NCBI RefSeq assembly: GCF_000332295.1
Contig: NZ_KB235930.1
Span: 1,183,895 to 1,247,894, forward strand
Direction: 5' to 3'
Source of the DNA: Fortiea contorta PCC 7126
GTDB taxonomy: Bacteria; Cyanobacteriota; Cyanobacteriia; Cyanobacteriales; Nostocaceae
DNA length: 64,000 nucleotides
Shown piece by piece: positions 60,803-64,000 of the stretch. The number at the start of each line of letters is the position of its first letter. The stretch's first letter is position 1. A model generated the notes under the pieces. That model was not told where the DNA came from and searched no databases. It worked only from the letters and a program-made list of their open reading frames with translations. The translations under genes were made by a program, and so were the position numbers.

Positions 60803-63196
60803 CTAACCCTTAATTAAATAAATGGCCCAAATCGCCATAGCTCGCAGGTAAATACAGGCGCGAAAAGTACCGTTAGCGGTGATGGCTTCAGGGGTACGGA
60901 ATTGTAAACCGTTGTCGTAAATTTGCTTAACTACAGCTTGCGTCATTTGCCAAGCTTCATCTTCCATTCCCATTTGTACCAGAAAAGCGGCTAGTCCGAA
61001 ATTGATTCCTGTCCAGACTTCCAGTGGATGAGTAGCTTTGGGGTTTTCGGGGGAACCGTCAGGACGAACACCATTAGCTGCGCCAAATTGACCATCATAA
61101 AACTGCAAAAAGCAAGCATGATAAACAGTTTTCAGGGCACAGAGGGCGCGATCGCTCGCTACAATATCTGGTAGTCCCAACAATCGGGCGTAAAATTGCC
61201 CACACAATTGATCCGCCATCACCACATCCGAACCACTCTCACTATCCAAGCGGTAATATTGACCATTCCACAGCTTTTCTTCATAAATCGGGCGGGATTG
61301 GGCTAACCAAGCTTGATAAATGGATTTTTGTAACGCCAAGTCGCCTAAAGATCTGAGATTTTGATTTAATAAAATATCGCTAATGGCGATCGCTGCTTCT
61401 AAAGCCGCTATCCACAACCCGCCACAATAAGCACTCACACCCTGTAACCGCCAATCATCAAAAGTTTGATCAGGTGCGCCGGAATTCTCCGGAATTCCAT
61501 CACCATCTAAATCAAAAGTTTTCAGATAATTAAGAGTCTCGACAATAGCAAACCAGCACTCAGCGAGGAATTCCACATCATCAGCCCCCGTCAGCAGAAA
61601 ATCCCGGTACACCTGGAGCACAAAATCACTGCCTAAATCCTTCCACAAATTGCAGTCTTGATAGCAGGTGTAATTAGTTTTTTCCCAAACATGCTCATTG
61701 GGTGCGCCCAAATCGTGGGGTGTAGCGCCTGGGATTTTGCGAGCAGCAGTTGTCGTGTCTGCACCAATGGTGTAATAGTAGCCTATCACCCGCTGATGAG
61801 CATCACTCTGGGGAATTGCCCTAGCAAAAGCCCGGATGACCGACTTTTCTAATTCTGGGAACAACATCAACAGCGCAAAGGAACCATACAACCGCACATC
61901 GAGACTTTCATACCAGCGGTAATCTAAACACTCCAGCACCGCAAATTGTCCCACAGGATCAAGTTTTGATGCTGCATTCCAGAGAGTACCACCGCTGGTG
62001 AGGTCGTAAAGCTCATTAAATAGAGCCATTTTGAACCAAGCAGGTAAATCTTCCCGCGCTAAAATCGGTTGCTGCCAATTTTGAATATGCGATCGCCAAT
62101 TTTGATATTCTTGTAAGGCAGTCGATGCGATCGCCCAAGCATTTTCACCACTCCGACCAAAAAAATCTGTATATCTGCGGTAATAGTTAACTCCAGCGGC
62201 GAATTCTGTTACCGGCAAATCCCAAGCCAGAGAAAAGGGAATTTCTAGAGTTTGTCCTGGTTGCAGAGTGAAACGAACAGCGATCGCCGCCCCTATGCGT
62301 GTATCCGCAGATGCAGGAGTTGCATCTTGAACATTAGGTAAAGAACCATCAGCCGCAAAGCTCGACCACACATCTTCCCCCGTCCCCACACAATGCCAAC
62401 GGGTATGATGAAATACTTCTACTTGGGGATGCTTTAGGGTCGCTAAACACCAGCTACCGTCCCCCTCCTGTACAGAATCATCATCTTTAACCTGAGATAA
62501 AAAACAACCAATTTGGTCAGCATTTTCCACAAATAGATTGTAATTACCTTGACTTTCACCCAAACGCGGCTGATATTCATAAACCGGACTACCATCATCC
62601 CGTATCCGCACCTTAGGAGATTTCAACGCATTGGTGAACCAGCCCACCATATTTTCCCAAGTCAGCATTATGCTGATAGTCATCGGTGCAGTTGTGGGGT
62701 TACGCATTGTCCACAGGAAAATTGCCACCGGGTAACTAGTTTCTTGATAATTATGTGCCCAGATGGGGGAAAACTGCTCACAAGTCAACTGTGCTGGCAA
62801 GATATTTTCATACACAAACCAGCTACGGGGATATAAAGCGTGATAAGTACCTCCATTCGCTGGATACCATTTCCACGCTGCAAGACTACCATCCTCCGGT
62901 GCTTGGGTAGACAAAGCATAAGCTTGAGAAGAGGTGCCATGTGATGCAAACACACTAAATTGACAGGCGGGAAAATTTTGGAAAGTATGCTCACCACCGT
63001 CAATATGCCATAGATTAAAGTCTCCCCGTGAAGAACGACCGATGCAACCTGCACCAAAGCCACCTAAAGGCATTCCATGCCAAGGGCCATCATCAAGATT
63101 GCTAGGATAACGAACAGTATAAGGCTTGTCCCAACCAAGACCAATAACACGACTCCAAGCACAAGAGGGAATTTGTGGAGAGAATTTTTTTGTCAT
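60803..63196 (-). CDS. GH116 family glycosidase (GBA2-like)
   Basis: A 797-residue protein of glycoside hydrolase family 116, related to non-lysosomal glucosylceramidase and archaeal beta-glucosidases/xylosidases. The N-terminal beta-domain (PLGGFGAGCIGRSSRGDFNL near 43-62) precedes an (alpha/alpha)6 barrel. The catalytic nucleophile should be Glu 395 in LFNELYDLTSGGTLW; the acid/base Asp lies in SGAPDQTFDDW near 572-582, next to a calcium-like DLDGDG turn. No signal peptide, so cytoplasmic. The natural substrate (glycolipid or glycoside) is unknown. Monocistronic. Confidence 0.93.
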   Translation of the reverse strand: MTKKFSPQIPSCAWSRVIGLGWDKPYTVRYPSNLDDGPWHGMPLGGFGAGCIGRSSRGDFNLWHIDGGEHTFQNFPACQFSVFASHGTSSQAYALSTQAPEDGSLAAWKWYPANGGTYHALYPRSWFVYENILPAQLTCEQFSPIWAHNYQETSYPVAIFLWTMRNPTTAPMTISIMLTWENMVGWFTNALKSPKVRIRDDGSPVYEYQPRLGESQGNYNLFVENADQIGCFLSQVKDDDSVQEGDGSWCLATLKHPQVEVFHHTRWHCVGTGEDVWSSFAADGSLPNVQDATPASADTRIGAAIAVRFTLQPGQTLEIPFSLAWDLPVTEFAAGVNYYRRYTDFFGRSGENAWAIASTALQEYQNWRSHIQNWQQPILAREDLPAWFKMALFNELYDLTSGGTLWNAASKLDPVGQFAVLECLDYRWYESLDVRLYGSFALLMLFPELEKSVIRAFARAIPQSDAHQRVIGYYYTIGADTTTAARKIPGATPHDLGAPNEHVWEKTNYTCYQDCNLWKDLGSDFVLQVYRDFLLTGADDVEFLAECWFAIVETLNYLKTFDLDGDGIPENSGAPDQTFDDWRLQGVSAYCGGLWIAALEAAIAISDILLNQNLRSLGDLALQKSIYQAWLAQSRPIYEEKLWNGQYYRLDSESGSDVVMADQLCGQFYARLLGLPDIVASDRALCALKTVYHACFLQFYDGQFGAANGVRPDGSPENPKATHPLEVWTGINFGLAAFLVQMGMEDEAWQMTQAVVKQIYDNGLQFRTPEAITANGTFRACIYLRAMAIWAIYLIKG

Positions 63197-63345
63197 TGTC
63201 TAACACAACGTGCAGTTTTGCTAAAGAAGACTAGCGCGATGTGCGATTTTTCTCAAGTTATTTGTGCTAGTGTCCGATGATGTCGAAATTTTAGTGGTAT
63301 ATCTGGGCACTCTAAATTTAACAAACATACTGGAGAGTAATTCCC

Positions 63346-63819
63346 ATGCCCACCACCAGAATTAGTGCAACACTGACAGAAACACAGAGAGAATCGGCGT
63401 TGCAAGCGATCGCCACTATTAAAGAAAAGCTACCATTTTTAATCGATATAAGTAACGAGGAGCGGAAAGCTTTACCCAAGATGGGAGATAAAAGCCGCGC
63501 CTTTGTTAGCAAAGCATTAGAAGTGGCGACACAGAACCCAGAGTTCTTACCACGCTCGTTTGACCTGGAAGAGATGCGGAAGGATGTACAGTTATTTGAA
63601 GCGTTGTATCCCTTGTTGCTGTCGCTGACACAATTACAAGAATTAGTGGATGATACATCTCTGGCGGTGGGTAGTGAAGCTTATGCAGCCGCGTTGCAGG
63701 TGTATGCTTATGCCAAAGCTAGCGGACAAGGCGCTGGTTTAGAGACAGTAGTCGAGGAAATGGGGCAAAGATTCGCCCGTAAATCTCACAGAGCCAAGCC
63801 TAAAACAGCAGCGTTGTAG
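63346..63819 (+). CDS. conserved hypothetical protein, helical
   Basis: A 157-residue, mostly alpha-helical soluble protein (ISATLTETQRESALQAIATI, then REKLPFLID-like segment and SFDLEEMRKDVQLFEALYPL). The C-terminal tail is basic (RFARKSHRAKPKTAAL). No signal peptide, no recognised domain. ATG start with a ggag SD. It is followed directly by a 42-bp tandem repeat, a setting often seen in cyanobacterial accessory genes. Confidence 0.7.
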   Translation: MPTTRISATLTETQRESALQAIATIKEKLPFLIDISNEERKALPKMGDKSRAFVSKALEVATQNPEFLPRSFDLEEMRKDVQLFEALYPLLLSLTQLQELVDDTSLAVGSEAYAAALQVYAYAKASGQGAGLETVVEEMGQRFARKSHRAKPKTAAL

Positions 63820-63838
63820 AAAATAACTCGGATGTTGG

Positions 63839-64000
63839 AGTAAATTGCTCGGCGTTCCGAGTTCCGAAGCTAAAGTTTCGAGTAAATTGCTCGACGTTTC
63901 GAGTTCCGAAGCTGAAGTTTCGAGTAAATTGCTCGACGTTCCGAGTTCCGAACTCAAAGTTTCGAGTAAATTGCTCGACGTTCCGAGTTCAAAGCTTGAA
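63839..64000. repeat. 42-bp tandem repeat, cut by the window end
   Basis: Units start at 63839, 63881, 63923 and 63965 (agtaaattgctcg...), each 42 bp with a few substitutions; the fourth is cut by the window end. Inside each unit gttccgagttccgaa contains small internal repeats. No spacers, so not CRISPR. Its full length is unknown. Confidence 0.9.

Noticed and set aside
63839-64000. Possible CRISPR array
   Set aside because: 42-bp units follow each other without unique spacers.

Overview
The window is chromosomal DNA of a filamentous, heterocyst-forming cyanobacterium (Nostocales; Nostoc/Anabaena/Calothrix-like). The evidence is the many GCGATCGC (HIP1) octamers, heptanucleotide short tandem repeats of the Nostoc type, two HetP-type proteins, a ferredoxin-dependent sulfite reductase, and several proteins that look like cyanobacteria-only families. 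No genus can be fixed from the sequence alone.

Layout. 0.3-10 kb: housekeeping and conserved cyanobacterial genes (TPR protein, rsmE, sir with an unusual ribbon-helix-helix-like tail, an outer-membrane-like protein, an ADP-ribosylglycohydrolase, an HTH protein, a membrane protein). 10.2-15.8 kb: tRNA-Arg, then an approximately 5.1 kb integrative element inserted in tRNA-Thr. The element is bounded by 51-bp direct repeats and carries a tyrosine integrase, a MobC/RHH-like protein, several unknown small genes, a dense GGTNACC cluster and a GTATAC cluster; tRNA-Tyr follows. 15.9-23.3 kb: an ABC exporter, a lumenal-type protein, and a signalling cluster (DUF4388/PATAN, two MglA-like GTPases, roadblock, protoglobin, V4R-like). 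23.4-27 kb: phoH, a KH protein, rpsP, ffh. 27-37.4 kb: an Rpn nuclease, decaying genes (a DsbA-like pseudogene and an internally deleted glycosyltransferase), aminopeptidase P, PhzF, a DUF4332 gene running into a minisatellite, a TetR regulator and an M16 peptidase pair.

37.7-59.6 kb is the most interesting part: a large ribosomally made peptide (RiPP) locus. Seven tandem precursor genes share a 36-37 residue double-glycine leader and have hydrophobic, cysteine-free cores. They are followed on the same strand by an APH-like kinase, a HopA1-like protein, a small HetP-like protein and a parvulin-like protein. The opposite strand holds HTH protein, peptidase-C39 ABC transporter, HlyD adaptor and parvulin-like protein in order of transcription, plus a further parvulin-like protein, a HetP protein and a second C39 ABC transporter. 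The inferred pathway is that the kinase/HopA1 pair phosphorylates and eliminates Ser/Thr in the cores, the C39 domains cut after GG, and the ABC/HlyD machinery exports the product. The absence of cysteine argues against ordinary lanthionine rings, so the product class may be new.

60.8-64 kb: a GH116 (GBA2-like) glycosidase, a conserved hypothetical gene and a 42-bp tandem repeat cut by the window end. Starts were moved from the longest ORF to an internal codon where a ribosome binding site, an ATG in place of TTG/GTG, or the conserved domain start supported it. Everything here comes from reading the sequence; no database search was run.
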